Shown: in pieces, positions 41,663 to 49,417 of the stretch | Numbering within the stretch: position 1 is the stretch's first letter | How the letters are laid out: each line of letters starts with the position of its first letter | From: Mycobacteriales bacterium | GTDB lineage: Bacteria; Actinomycetota; Actinomycetes; Mycobacteriales; SCTD01 | Direction: 5' to 3' | DNA: 64,000 nt | NCBI GenBank assembly: GCA_030697205.1 | Contig: JAUYQP010000045.1 | Location: 1-64,000, forward strand | The notes under the pieces: generated by a model | What the model was told of the DNA's origin: nothing | The model's input: only the letters and a program-made list of their open reading frames with translations | The model's database searches: none | Made by a program: the position numbers and the translations under genes

Positions 41663-43399
41663 TCAGAAGACGTCGCGGGCAGTGCCGAGACCGCGCACGG
41701 CGAGCGCGAGGCCGAGCAGGACGACGACGCCGGCGGTGAGGGCCGGGAGCAGCCGACCGAGCCGGCGGGTGCGGGCGAGTCGCCAACCGCGGCGCTCGGC
41801 GACGCCCTGCGCGCGCAGCAGCAGCAGGCCGGCGGCCACGAGGGTGGCCGCCATCCCGATGCCGTAGCCCAGGACGAGCAGTACGCCGAAGGGCGCGCGG
41901 CCGAGCGCGGTCGCCCCGAGCAGGACCACGAGCACCGACGGGCTCGGGACGATGCCGCTCGCGACGCCCATGGTGGCCAGGGACCGCCACGTGAGGGGAC
42001 GGTCGGGGGGCGGGGCGTGGCTGTGGGCTCGGCCGCCGTGGCTGTGCACGAGCACGGGTCCGGTCGCAGGCTCCTGCGGGATGTGGTGATCACTGTCGGG
42101 GTCCGAGCGCTCATGATCGCCACGTCCTGGTGAGGCGGGGGCGACGGGCTCGTGGTCGTGCGGGATGTGGTGATCACCGTGGGGGGCTGAGCGCGCATGA
42201 TCGCCACTTCCCGCGGAGGCTGAGGCGACGGGCTCGTGGGGGTGGTCGTGGGGGTGGTCGCGATCACCGTGGGGGTGGTCGTGGGCGATGTGGCGATCAC
42301 CGTGGGGGGCTGAGCGCGCGTGATCGCCACGTCCCGCGGCGGGGACCGCGGCGGGGTGGTCGTGGTCGGGGGTGCCGCGCAGACGGCGCAGCGCCCCGGT
42401 GAGCAGCCACGCACCGATGGCGACGAGCAGCACGCCGGACAGCACCTCGGTGGCGGGCACGACGCGCTCGGGGGCGACCAGGGTGCCGAGGTTGATGAGC
42501 AGGCCGAGCAGCAGCACCGACGCGGTGTGGCTGACGGTGACGAAGGCGCCGAGCAGCAGGGCCTGCCGGCGGGTGCCGCGGGTGCCGACGAGGTAGGCCG
42601 CCATGACGGTCTTGCCGTGGCCGGGGGCAAGCGCGTGCAGGCATCCGAACAGCACCGACAGCGCGAGCGCCCCCAGCCCGGTGAGCAGCCCGAGGTCGTC
42701 GCGGCCGACGAACGCGGTGAACTCCGCGGTCAGCCGGTCGACCCCGCGCGGCGCGGCGACGTCGGGCGCGGTGTCTCCCGCGGCCCCGGTCCGGCAGGGA
42801 CCACTCGCGAGGGAGACGGCGGCGGTGCGGACGTCCGGCGGCGACTGCAGTGACTCCTCGGGATAGGCGAGGAGCAGCTGCGACGGGGACTCGAGAGGTA
42901 CGTCGGAGGCGACCACCTCCCCGCACAGCGTGTCGGCGGTGACCTCCTTCCACCCGGTGCGGTCGGCGGCGGAGGAGTCGGTGAAGGCGAGTGATCGCGC
43001 CGGGCGGGTGTCGGTGCGCAGCGCGCACTCGAGCCGGGTCGTCGTGAGGCCGGCCTGACCGGGCAGGGAGCGGCCTGACGAGGACTCCAGCCGCAGCGGC
43101 GCGGGGGAGCCGTCGACCACGAGCTCCAGCTGGGGGAGGACCTGGGCGCACAGGGTCCCGGCGTACGCCGTGATCTCGGGGTCCGACAGCGACGCCGACC
43201 CGTCGGTGTCGGCGGTCTCGCGCAGCTGCACGGTCGGGATCTCGGCGAGGTCGACGACGTGGGTGACCGCGACGCCGGAGCCGTCGACGACCAGGCGGTC
43301 GGCGGTGTTGGTCGTGAAGTTGCCGAGCGGGTGCGCCCACGCCGCGGTCGGGAGCAGCAGCGCCCCCGTCAGCAGGCCCACTGCGACGAGGCGCCTCAC
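41663..43399 (-). CDS. NicO-family nickel/cobalt transporter with extracellular domain and His-rich loop
   Basis: 578 residues. A signal sequence (VAVGLLTGALLLPTAAWAHPLGNFTTN) is followed by a 240-residue extracytoplasmic domain, then a membrane part with the metal motif HALAPGHGKTV at about residue 275, three helices, a 120-residue Pro/His/Asp-rich loop (residues about 345-460), and three more helices. The loop contains three 16-residue repeats of the form GDHxRSxPxxDxHI, each encoded by a 48-bp palindromic DNA element. His-rich loops in this family bind Ni/Co. GTG overlaps the TPR gene stop by 4 bases. Confidence 0.87.
   Translation of the reverse strand: MRRLVAVGLLTGALLLPTAAWAHPLGNFTTNTADRLVVDGSGVAVTHVVDLAEIPTVQLRETADTDGSASLSDPEITAYAGTLCAQVLPQLELVVDGSPAPLRLESSSGRSLPGQAGLTTTRLECALRTDTRPARSLAFTDSSAADRTGWKEVTADTLCGEVVASDVPLESPSQLLLAYPEESLQSPPDVRTAAVSLASGPCRTGAAGDTAPDVAAPRGVDRLTAEFTAFVGRDDLGLLTGLGALALSVLFGCLHALAPGHGKTVMAAYLVGTRGTRRQALLLGAFVTVSHTASVLLLGLLINLGTLVAPERVVPATEVLSGVLLVAIGAWLLTGALRRLRGTPDHDHPAAVPAAGRGDHARSAPHGDRHIAHDHPHGDRDHPHDHPHEPVASASAGSGDHARSAPHGDHHIPHDHEPVAPASPGRGDHERSDPDSDHHIPQEPATGPVLVHSHGGRAHSHAPPPDRPLTWRSLATMGVASGIVPSPSVLVVLLGATALGRAPFGVLLVLGYGIGMAATLVAAGLLLLRAQGVAERRGWRLARTRRLGRLLPALTAGVVVLLGLALAVRGLGTARDVF
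42080..42127 (-). repeat. 48-bp palindrome inside the transporter gene, copy 1
   Basis: On the plus strand opens GATGTGGTGATCAC and ends ATGATCGCCACGTCC. Encodes GRGDHERSDPDSDHHIP on the minus strand. The most diverged of the three coding copies. Confidence 0.8.
42164..42211 (-). repeat. 48-bp palindrome inside the transporter gene, copy 2
   Basis: Opens GATGTGGTGATCACCG and ends GCGCATGATCGCCACTTCC. Encodes GSGDHARSAPHGDHHIP. Inner GGGGGGCTGAGCGCGC is shared with copy 3. Confidence 0.85.
42287..42334 (-). repeat. 48-bp palindrome inside the transporter gene, copy 3
   Basis: Opens GATGTGGCGATCACCG and ends GCGCGTGATCGCCACGTCC. Encodes GRGDHARSAPHGDRHIA. Closest to the intergenic copies at 15892 and 56345; a partial fourth left arm (GCGATCACCGTGGGGG) lies at about 42260-42275. 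Confidence 0.85.
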
Positions 43400-44706
43400 G
43401 AGGACGGCAGCGAGGCGAGCAGCGCCTTCGCGCGCGGGGCGTGCAGCGGGCTGAAGGCCGGGTTGAGCTCGAGCGCGCGGGTCAGCGCGGTGCGGGCCAG
43501 GGTGGTGTCGCCGGCGGCGGCCGCGATGGCCCCGAGGTGCCACTGGAAGGACGGGTTGCGAAAGCCGGTCCGCACCGCCTGCTTCGCGATCGGCAGCGCC
43601 TCGCGGGAGCGGCCGGCGGCGTGCAGCGCCCAGGCGTAGGCGTCCTGGACGTAGACCGCATGGGGCCGCGAGCGGTAGGCCGCGGCGGCCGAGGCGACGG
43701 CGGCGGCAGGCGTGCCGTGGTCGGCCTCGAAGACGGCCAGCTCGGTGTCGACGTCGGCGCCGGCCGCGGCGAACAGCTGCTGGGTGGCCCGCACGACGGA
43801 GTACTGCTGCTGCGCCGCCGGGGTCTGCCCGGTCGCCTCGAGCAGCTCGCCGAGCTCGGTGACGTACTGCGGGGCGGGGAGCCGCGACACGACCTCGCGG
43901 TAGTCGGCGAGCGCGGCCGTCGGGTCGCCCTGCGCCGCGAGCACCTTCGCGCGTCCCGCCAACGACGGGAGGTACGACGGGTCGGCGGCGAGCGCGCGGT
44001 CGTAGGCGGCCTTCGCGGCTGTCAGGTCACCGGAGGCCCAGGCGAGCTCGCCGAGGTACTGAGACGCGAACGCCTGGTCGGCCGGTGCGACGGCGTCCTC
44101 GCGGGCCTGCTCCATCGCCGCCTTGGCCTGCGCGACGTCGCCGCGCAGCTCGAGGACGTAGGAGAGCCGGGCGTAGGCGTCGGTGCCGGGTCGCAGCTGC
44201 ACCATCCGGTCGACCGCGCGGGCCGCCTCGGCGTACCTCCCGAGCTCCACGAGCGCGTCGGTCTTCACGCCGTAGGTGGTCGCCGAGAAGTCGTTGTCGC
44301 GCAGGGCCGCGTCGGCGAGCCGCAGCGCGTCGGCGAAGTCGTGGCGCGCGGCCGCGAGGGTCGCCTGGCCGGTGAGCGCGTCGGGGGTGGGCCGGATCGC
44401 GAGCGAGCGGGCGAAGGCGGTCTCGGCGCGGCCGTAGTAGGACGGGTCGGCGGTGAGGCGGGCCTTCTGGACGTAGGCCGAGCCGAGCTCGTGCCAGGCC
44501 CGGAAGTTCTTCGGGATCCGAGTGACGGTCGCGGTGAGGTCGGTGATCGCCGCGTCGAGCGGGTCGGCTGCCTCGGTGACCGTCGGGGCCGTGGGCGGGG
44601 CCGGCTCGGGGGTGCCCCCACCGGCGACCGCGCCGACCACGAGCAGCGCCGCGGCGAGCCCGACGATCGCGACGCCGACGGTGGCGCGACGGGCGAGGCG
44701 ATGCAC
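43396..44706 (-). CDS. Membrane-anchored TPR protein
   Basis: 436 residues. One N-terminal helix (ATVGVAIVGLAAALLVVGAVAGGG), a Pro/Thr linker, then about ten tetratricopeptide units (for example FRAWHELGSAYVQKARLTADPSYYGRAETAFARSL, ASQYLGELAWASGDLTAAKAAYDRALAADPSYLP). TPRs mediate protein contacts, probably outside the membrane here. The GTG at 44706 has GGAGGA 9 bases upstream. Coupled to the nickel/cobalt transporter; divergent from the second DUF4331 gene with a 155-bp shared promoter region. Confidence 0.85.
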   Translation of the reverse strand: MHRLARRATVGVAIVGLAAALLVVGAVAGGGTPEPAPPTAPTVTEAADPLDAAITDLTATVTRIPKNFRAWHELGSAYVQKARLTADPSYYGRAETAFARSLAIRPTPDALTGQATLAAARHDFADALRLADAALRDNDFSATTYGVKTDALVELGRYAEAARAVDRMVQLRPGTDAYARLSYVLELRGDVAQAKAAMEQAREDAVAPADQAFASQYLGELAWASGDLTAAKAAYDRALAADPSYLPSLAGRAKVLAAQGDPTAALADYREVVSRLPAPQYVTELGELLEATGQTPAAQQQYSVVRATQQLFAAAGADVDTELAVFEADHGTPAAAVASAAAAYRSRPHAVYVQDAYAWALHAAGRSREALPIAKQAVRTGFRNPSFQWHLGAIAAAAGDTTLARTALTRALELNPAFSPLHAPRAKALLASLPSS

Positions 44707-44861
44707 GCGGGTGTCCTCCGAGTCGCGGGGGTGGGTGGTGTCGGACAGCGTTCGCGTGCCAGCCGCAATCGGACTGTGGCCGTCAGGACACAGCAAGGGT
44801 CCCATCCGCTGGTCGCTCTCGCGCGAACGGCGTGGGAAGGACGTCCAACACAAGGAGACCC

Positions 44862-46673
44862 ATGGCACGCACTCTCAGGACACCGGCGCGACGACGCGCT
44901 CTGGCGGTCCTCACCGCTGGCGCGACCGTCGCCGGCGGTTGCGCACTGCTCGGCCCGGGCACCAGCTCGGCCTCGAGCCACCGCGAGGCGCCGTACATCC
45001 TCGGCGACCCCGCGGTCGACAACACCGACACCTACGCCTTCGTCAGCCCCGACGACGCCAGCTCGGTGACCTTCGTCGCCAACTGGGCGCCGTTCTCCGA
45101 GCCCGGCGGCGGCCCCAACTTCTTCCCGTGGGACACCGACGCGGCCTACGACATCAACGTCGACAACAACGGTGACGCGAAGGCCGACATCGTCTACCGC
45201 TGGACGTTCGCCGACGTCGACAAGCGCGGCGCCCAGGAGCGCGGCAAGGTCGACGGCACGTTCCTGCTCAACGACGGTCCGGTCACCGACCTCGACGACC
45301 CGAACCTGCTCTACCGCCAGACCTACGACCTGCAGGCGATCCCGTTCACCAACGGCACCGCGGGCACGCCCGTCACGATCGTCAACGACGGCAAGGTCGC
45401 CCCGAGCAACGTCGGTGTGGCGTCCATGCCCGACTACGTCGAGCTCCGCCAGGAGGCGGTCACGCCGCTCGCCGGCGGTGCCGCGGGCAAGTCCTACGTC
45501 GGCCAGGCCGACGACCCGTTCTACCTCGACCTGCGCATCTTCGACCTGCTCTACGGCGGTGACCTCTCCGAGGTCGGCTACGACACGCTGTCGGGCTACA
45601 ACGTCAACACGGTCGCGCTGCAGGTCCCGAAGGTGGCCGTGGCCGGTGCCGGCAACGTCACCGACAACCCGGTCATCGGTGTCTGGTCGACCACCAGCCG
45701 CAAGGCCACCCGCACCTTCAAGGCCACCAACGCCGCGCCGACCACGAGCGCGACCGACGCGACCGACGCGACCGACGACACGGGCGCCTTCCAGCAGGTC
45801 TCGCGCCTGGGCAACCCGCTCGTCAACGAGGCCGTCGTCCCGGCCAACCTCAAGGACTACTTCAACCGGTCCACGCCGGACAAGGACGCGCAGTTCCTCG
45901 GCAAGGTGCAGGACCCCGAGGTCCCGCAGCTGATCGAGCTGCTCTACAAGATCCCGAACCCCAACAAGACGCCCAAGGGCGCCGACCGCCCCGACCTCGT
46001 CGCCGCGTTCCTCACGGGCATCGACGGCCTCAACGCCACCAAGATCAACAAGAACAACGCGAGCCCGGCACCGGCGGAGTACCTCCGTCTCAACATGTCG
46101 ATCCCGCCGACCACCAGCAACAGCGGCCAGGGCAACCGCCTCGGCGTCGTCGCCGGTGACAACGCGGGCTTCCCCAACGGCCGTCGCCTCGGTGACGACG
46201 TCGTCGACATCGCGTTGCAGGTCCTCGAGGGTCTGCTCGTGCCGGACCAGGACCCGGCCGTGAAGAAGGCCGTCTCCGGTCTCGGTGACGCGGTCTCGAA
46301 GAACGACGTCTCGTACCTCGGCGTCTTCCCCTACATCGGCGACCCGCACACGGGCTCCGACCTGCGTCAGGGCGCCTCGCCGGTGAGCTTCACGCAGAGC
46401 TTCACCAGCGCCGGTGGCAAGGTCACCGCACAGGTCACCGGCATCAGCCCGGCAGCCCCGGGCGGCTTCGCGGTCCTCTACCGCGTGAACGGCAACGGCA
46501 GCCTGACCGGCCTCGGCCAGTCCTCGCTCAACGCCGCCGGCACCGCCGGCCCGGCCCGCGTCATCCCGTGGACCTCGGGCCAGAAGCTGACCCTCGTCTG
46601 GCGCGTGTTCCCCAAGCGCGGCAGCGTCGGCCAGATCAACCGCGGCGAGCCGACGACGATCACCGTCCGCTAG
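44862..46673 (+). CDS. DUF4331 secreted protein
   Basis: 603 residues. Signal peptide (ALAVLTAGATVAGGCALLGPGTSSA) followed by SSHREAP and the same blocks as its paralogue at 39967 (DNTDTYAFVSPDD, PNFFPWD, DDPFYLDLRIFDLLYGGDLSE, GYNVNTVALQVPK, PLVNEAVVPANLKD). Instead of a membrane tail it ends in an Ig-like or beta-sandwich segment (KVTAQVTGISPAAPGGFAVLYRV, LTLVWRVFPKRG). The ATG at 44862 follows AAGGAG. Inferred to act in the same surface system as the TPR and transporter proteins. Confidence 0.88.
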   Translation: MARTLRTPARRRALAVLTAGATVAGGCALLGPGTSSASSHREAPYILGDPAVDNTDTYAFVSPDDASSVTFVANWAPFSEPGGGPNFFPWDTDAAYDINVDNNGDAKADIVYRWTFADVDKRGAQERGKVDGTFLLNDGPVTDLDDPNLLYRQTYDLQAIPFTNGTAGTPVTIVNDGKVAPSNVGVASMPDYVELRQEAVTPLAGGAAGKSYVGQADDPFYLDLRIFDLLYGGDLSEVGYDTLSGYNVNTVALQVPKVAVAGAGNVTDNPVIGVWSTTSRKATRTFKATNAAPTTSATDATDATDDTGAFQQVSRLGNPLVNEAVVPANLKDYFNRSTPDKDAQFLGKVQDPEVPQLIELLYKIPNPNKTPKGADRPDLVAAFLTGIDGLNATKINKNNASPAPAEYLRLNMSIPPTTSNSGQGNRLGVVAGDNAGFPNGRRLGDDVVDIALQVLEGLLVPDQDPAVKKAVSGLGDAVSKNDVSYLGVFPYIGDPHTGSDLRQGASPVSFTQSFTSAGGKVTAQVTGISPAAPGGFAVLYRVNGNGSLTGLGQSSLNAAGTAGPARVIPWTSGQKLTLVWRVFPKRGSVGQINRGEPTTITVR

Positions 46674-46691
46674 CCAGCACCGCACTACCGT

Positions 46692-46726
46692 CCGGGGCGG
46701 TCCCTCTCGTGGAGGGGCCGTCCCGG
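46692..46726 (+). terminator. Strong stem-loop after the second DUF4331 gene
   Basis: CCGGGGCGGTCCCTC pairs with GAGGGGCCGTCCCGG (13 of 15) over a 5-base loop, 18 bases after the stop codon. Confidence 0.7.
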
Positions 46727-46767
46727 CGGCATGACCGGACACCTGGCCAGACCTCGAGGGAGACCCC

Positions 46768-47199
46768 GTGCGCACCCCCCTGCTCGTCGTCGCGCTGCTC
46801 GCCGGCACTGCCCTCACCGCCTGCCAGGCGGTCGAGAAGACGCCGGTCGCGACGCCCACTCCGACGATCTCCCAGCCGCCGTCGTCCGCCTTCGTCGCCG
46901 GCACCTGCAGCCTCGCCGCCGAGGACGTCCTCGCGGTCGGTCGCGACACCGTGCGGCTCGGTGACGGCGGCGACGGGAAGGTCGACCCCGCCGTCAAGGA
47001 CTCGCTGCGCGAGACCCAGGACCGGTTGGCGCCCCTCGCGGAGACCGCCGACGCCACGGCCAAGGCCGCGCTCGACCGGCTCGTCGTCGCCATCGGCCTG
47101 GTGCGGGTCCGGGCGGACGGCAACACCTACGAGCCCGCCCTCGGGCAGGAGTTGCGCACGGCGTACGACGCTGCCGTCCTTGCCTGCACGACTGGCTAG
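46768..47199 (+). CDS. Lipoprotein of unknown function
   Basis: 143 residues. Signal peptide with lipobox LTAC at residue 19, a Thr/Pro linker, then a helical domain (CSLAAEDVLAVGRDTVRLGDG, ALDRLVVAIGLVRVRADG) with a second Cys near the end. Alone; no family recognised. Confidence 0.8.
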   Translation: MRTPLLVVALLAGTALTACQAVEKTPVATPTPTISQPPSSAFVAGTCSLAAEDVLAVGRDTVRLGDGGDGKVDPAVKDSLRETQDRLAPLAETADATAKAALDRLVVAIGLVRVRADGNTYEPALGQELRTAYDAAVLACTTG

Positions 47200-47229
47200 G
47201 CTGACGCTCCCTGCGATCGGAAGGCCGCC

Positions 47230-47499
47230 GTGCCCGTCGTCGTCCCCGGTGCCACCACGCGCTGGCGCTGCACGCTGTGCGGCAACCTCACCCGCTTCGA
47301 CGTGACCCGGGCGACCCGGGCGGTGGACTACGTCCACGTCGACCTCGCCGGCGAGCCGGTCGTGGAGGAGCGCGAGGTCGTCAGCGAGGTCGTCGAGCAC
47401 GTCACCTGCCGCTGGTGCAAGGCGGTCGACCAGGTCGAGGTCGTGCCGCGTCCCGGCAGCGACTCCGGAAGCGAGCAGGGCGCAGCCAGCGCGGTCTAG
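47230..47499 (+). CDS. Zinc-ribbon protein
   Basis: 89 residues. CTLCGNLTRFDVTR and CRWCKAVDQVE give two CxxC pairs 46 residues apart, a zinc ribbon. Acidic Ser-rich tail. Close to a short actinobacterial family of unknown function. GGAAGG lies 8-9 bases before the GTG. Its stop codon contains the start of the TAGCGT box of the next gene. Confidence 0.82.
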   Translation: MPVVVPGATTRWRCTLCGNLTRFDVTRATRAVDYVHVDLAGEPVVEEREVVSEVVEHVTCRWCKAVDQVEVVPRPGSDSGSEQGAASAV

Positions 47500-47502
47500 C
47501 GT
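47497..47502 (+). promoter_or_regulatory. -10-like box, leaderless start of NYN gene
   Basis: TAGCGT, 6 bases before the ATG at 47509; the TAG is also the upstream stop codon. Confidence 0.45.
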
Positions 47503-47508
47503 GACCGC

Positions 47509-48804
47509 ATGACAGACCCGGTCCTGCCTCCCGCGGTGCGGGAGCGGGTCGTGGCCGTCGCCGCCGACCGGCTCGCGGCGCTGCCCGTCGAGCAGGTGCC
47601 TGCGTCCCTGCGGGCCTTCCGCTCCTTCACGCCGACCAAGCGGGCCCGGCTCGCGGCGACCCCGCTCGCCGCGGCCCTCGCCACCGACCCGGTCTTCCGT
47701 CAGCGGGTGTCCGAGGGGGTCGGCGAGGCGTTCCCGGGGCTGGCCGTCGCGCTCGCCGACGGCGCGCCGCTGCCGGCCGCGGACCCCGTCGACGTCGCGG
47801 CGCTGGCCTACCTGCTGCGCCCCGCCGGCTGGGAGGCCCACGTCGCGCGGGCCGTCGAGGAGCTCGCCCGCACCGCCGCGGTCGAGGACGCCTCCGTGCA
47901 CGTCGATGCCGTCACCCGGCTCACCGAGCAGCTCGAGGCGGTCAGGGCAGCCGCGCGATCCGAGGCCGAGCGGGCCACGGCGGAGGTGACGAGCCTCAAG
48001 GCCGACGCGGCCGCGCTGCGCCGCAAGGTCCGCGAGCTGGGGGAGCGGGCCGCGACCGCCGACCGGGCCCGGGTCGCCGCCGAGGAGGCGGTCGCCGCGG
48101 CGGGCACGTCGGAGTCGGCCCGGCTCGTCGAGGCCGAGGCGGAGGTCCGCCGGCTGCGCACCCGGCTCACCGAGGCCGAGGACGCGCTCGCTGCCGCCAA
48201 GCAGGCCGCCCGCGAGGGGCGCAACGCCGACGAGCTGCGGCTGCGGGTCCTGCTCGACACCCTGGTCGGCTCCGCGACCGGGCTGCGTCGCGAGCTCGCC
48301 CTCGCGCCGCTCGAGGGCCGGCCCGCCGACGCCCTCGAGGCCGACTACGCCTTGGTGGCCGCGTCGGTCTCCGCCCAGGGGCGCTCCGACGACGACCCGC
48401 TGCTGCTCGACGCGCTGCTGCAGGCCCCCGGCACGCACCTGCTCGTCGACGGCTACAACGTCACCAAGACCGGCTACGGCGAGCTCGCGCTCGACGTCCA
48501 GCGGGCCCGGCTGCTGGCCGGCCTCGGTGCCCTCGCCGCCCGCACCGGCGCCGAGACGACCCTGGTCTTCGACGGCACCGACCGGGCCGCGCCGCTCGCG
48601 CCCGCCTCACCGCGCGGGGTCCGGCTGCTGTTCAGCCGGCAGGGCGAGACCGCCGACGAGGTCCTGCGCCGGCTGGTGCGCCACGAGCCCGCGGGCCGCC
48701 CGCTCGTCGTGGTGTCCAGCGACAAGGAGGTCGCCGACGGCGTACGCCGGGCAGGTGCCCGTCCCATGGCCGCGCGGGCCCTGCTGAGGCTCCTCGAGCG
48801 CTGA
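47509..48804 (+). CDS. NYN-domain (PIN-like) RNA-binding protein with coiled coil
   Basis: 431 residues. N-terminal helical part (residues 1-130), coiled coil at about 135-250 (AVRAAARSEAERATAEVTSLKADAAALRRKVRELGERAA), then an NYN/YacP-like domain from about 300: HLLVDGYNVTKTGYG, TTLVFDGTDR, VVVSSDKEVADGVRRAG. The acidic residues of PIN-type nucleases (D of VDGYN, D of FDGTD, D of SSDKEV) are present. Probably an RNase or RNA binder. Confidence 0.9.
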   Translation: MTDPVLPPAVRERVVAVAADRLAALPVEQVPASLRAFRSFTPTKRARLAATPLAAALATDPVFRQRVSEGVGEAFPGLAVALADGAPLPAADPVDVAALAYLLRPAGWEAHVARAVEELARTAAVEDASVHVDAVTRLTEQLEAVRAAARSEAERATAEVTSLKADAAALRRKVRELGERAATADRARVAAEEAVAAAGTSESARLVEAEAEVRRLRTRLTEAEDALAAAKQAAREGRNADELRLRVLLDTLVGSATGLRRELALAPLEGRPADALEADYALVAASVSAQGRSDDDPLLLDALLQAPGTHLLVDGYNVTKTGYGELALDVQRARLLAGLGALAARTGAETTLVFDGTDRAAPLAPASPRGVRLLFSRQGETADEVLRRLVRHEPAGRPLVVVSSDKEVADGVRRAGARPMAARALLRLLER

Positions 48805-48889
48805 TCCTGTCGGAGGGCCCGCCTAGCGTCGGCCGGGCCGGCACGTTGGACTGCCCCGCCGGACCGCCCAACCCCCGAGAGGCCCCACC

Positions 48890-49135
48890 ATGCTGATCGA
48901 CTGCGACACCTGCGCGGTGCGCGACCTGCGCTGCGGTGACTGCGTCATGAGCGTGCTCCTCGACGCGCCGGGCTCGTCCGCGCACGTGCGCGAGGTCGAT
49001 CTCGCCGAGCAGGCCGCCCTCGCCGCCCTCGCCGACAGCGGGCTCGTGCCGCGGCTGCAGCTCGTCCGGCTCGGCCTGCCCCGGCTGCGCGACGGCGCAG
49101 GCCCGGGAGACGGGTCCACCCAGCACGCCGTCTGA
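48890..49135 (+). CDS. Small Cys-containing conserved protein
   Basis: 81 residues: MLIDCDTCAVRDLRCGDCVMSVLL, with four cysteines spaced as a possible metal site, then AEQAALAALADSGLVPRLQLVRLGLP. An actinobacterial short family often near NlpC/P60 genes. Function unknown. Confidence 0.75.
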   Translation: MLIDCDTCAVRDLRCGDCVMSVLLDAPGSSAHVREVDLAEQAALAALADSGLVPRLQLVRLGLPRLRDGAGPGDGSTQHAV

Positions 49136-49155
49136 CACCGACACGGCTCCCTCAC

Positions 49156-49185
49156 TCGACGGTCACAGTCCGATCTCGGTAGAGT
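49156..49185 (+). promoter_or_regulatory. Promoter of the riboswitch transcript
   Basis: TCGACG (49156-49161) and TAGAGT (49180-49185) with an 18-bp spacer, about 50 bp before the riboswitch. Confidence 0.45.
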
Positions 49186-49236
49186 CGTCCGGTCCGCACG
49201 TGACGGCGACCCATCCGGGCCGCGGGCGCGCGGGCA

Positions 49237-49389
49237 CCGCCGAGTCTGCGTCCGGGTCCTGCCTGGTCGCGGAGCCGGGGAACCAACCGTTCCCCCGGGG
49301 TGAATCGGCGCTTGGGCCTCTGCGTGCAGGGGGTGCGGCGTCGTAGGGCAGCTTCCGAGCCCGAACCCGACAGCTCACCCGGTAGGCGG
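49237..49389 (+). ncRNA. c-di-AMP riboswitch (ydaO/yuaA type)
   Basis: Recognised from the conserved landmarks in order: a CCGCC P1 strand at 49237, GAGCCGGGGAACCA, GGGGTGAATCGG, GTAGGGC, then CCGAACCCGACAGCTCACC and GGTAGGCGG closing P1 at 49385-49389. Binds cyclic di-AMP; ligand binding usually lowers expression of the downstream gene. Placement just ahead of a secreted NlpC/P60 cell-wall hydrolase is classic for actinobacteria, where it links c-di-AMP and osmotic state to peptidoglycan cutting. Confidence 0.93.
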
Positions 49390-49417
49390 GCGACGGAAGG
49401 ACAGGAGAGCCGCCGTC

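Noticed and set aside
42130-42402. Repeats in the His-rich loop taken for a CRISPR array
   Set aside because: Only three units, unequal spacing, and they lie in frame inside a transporter gene.
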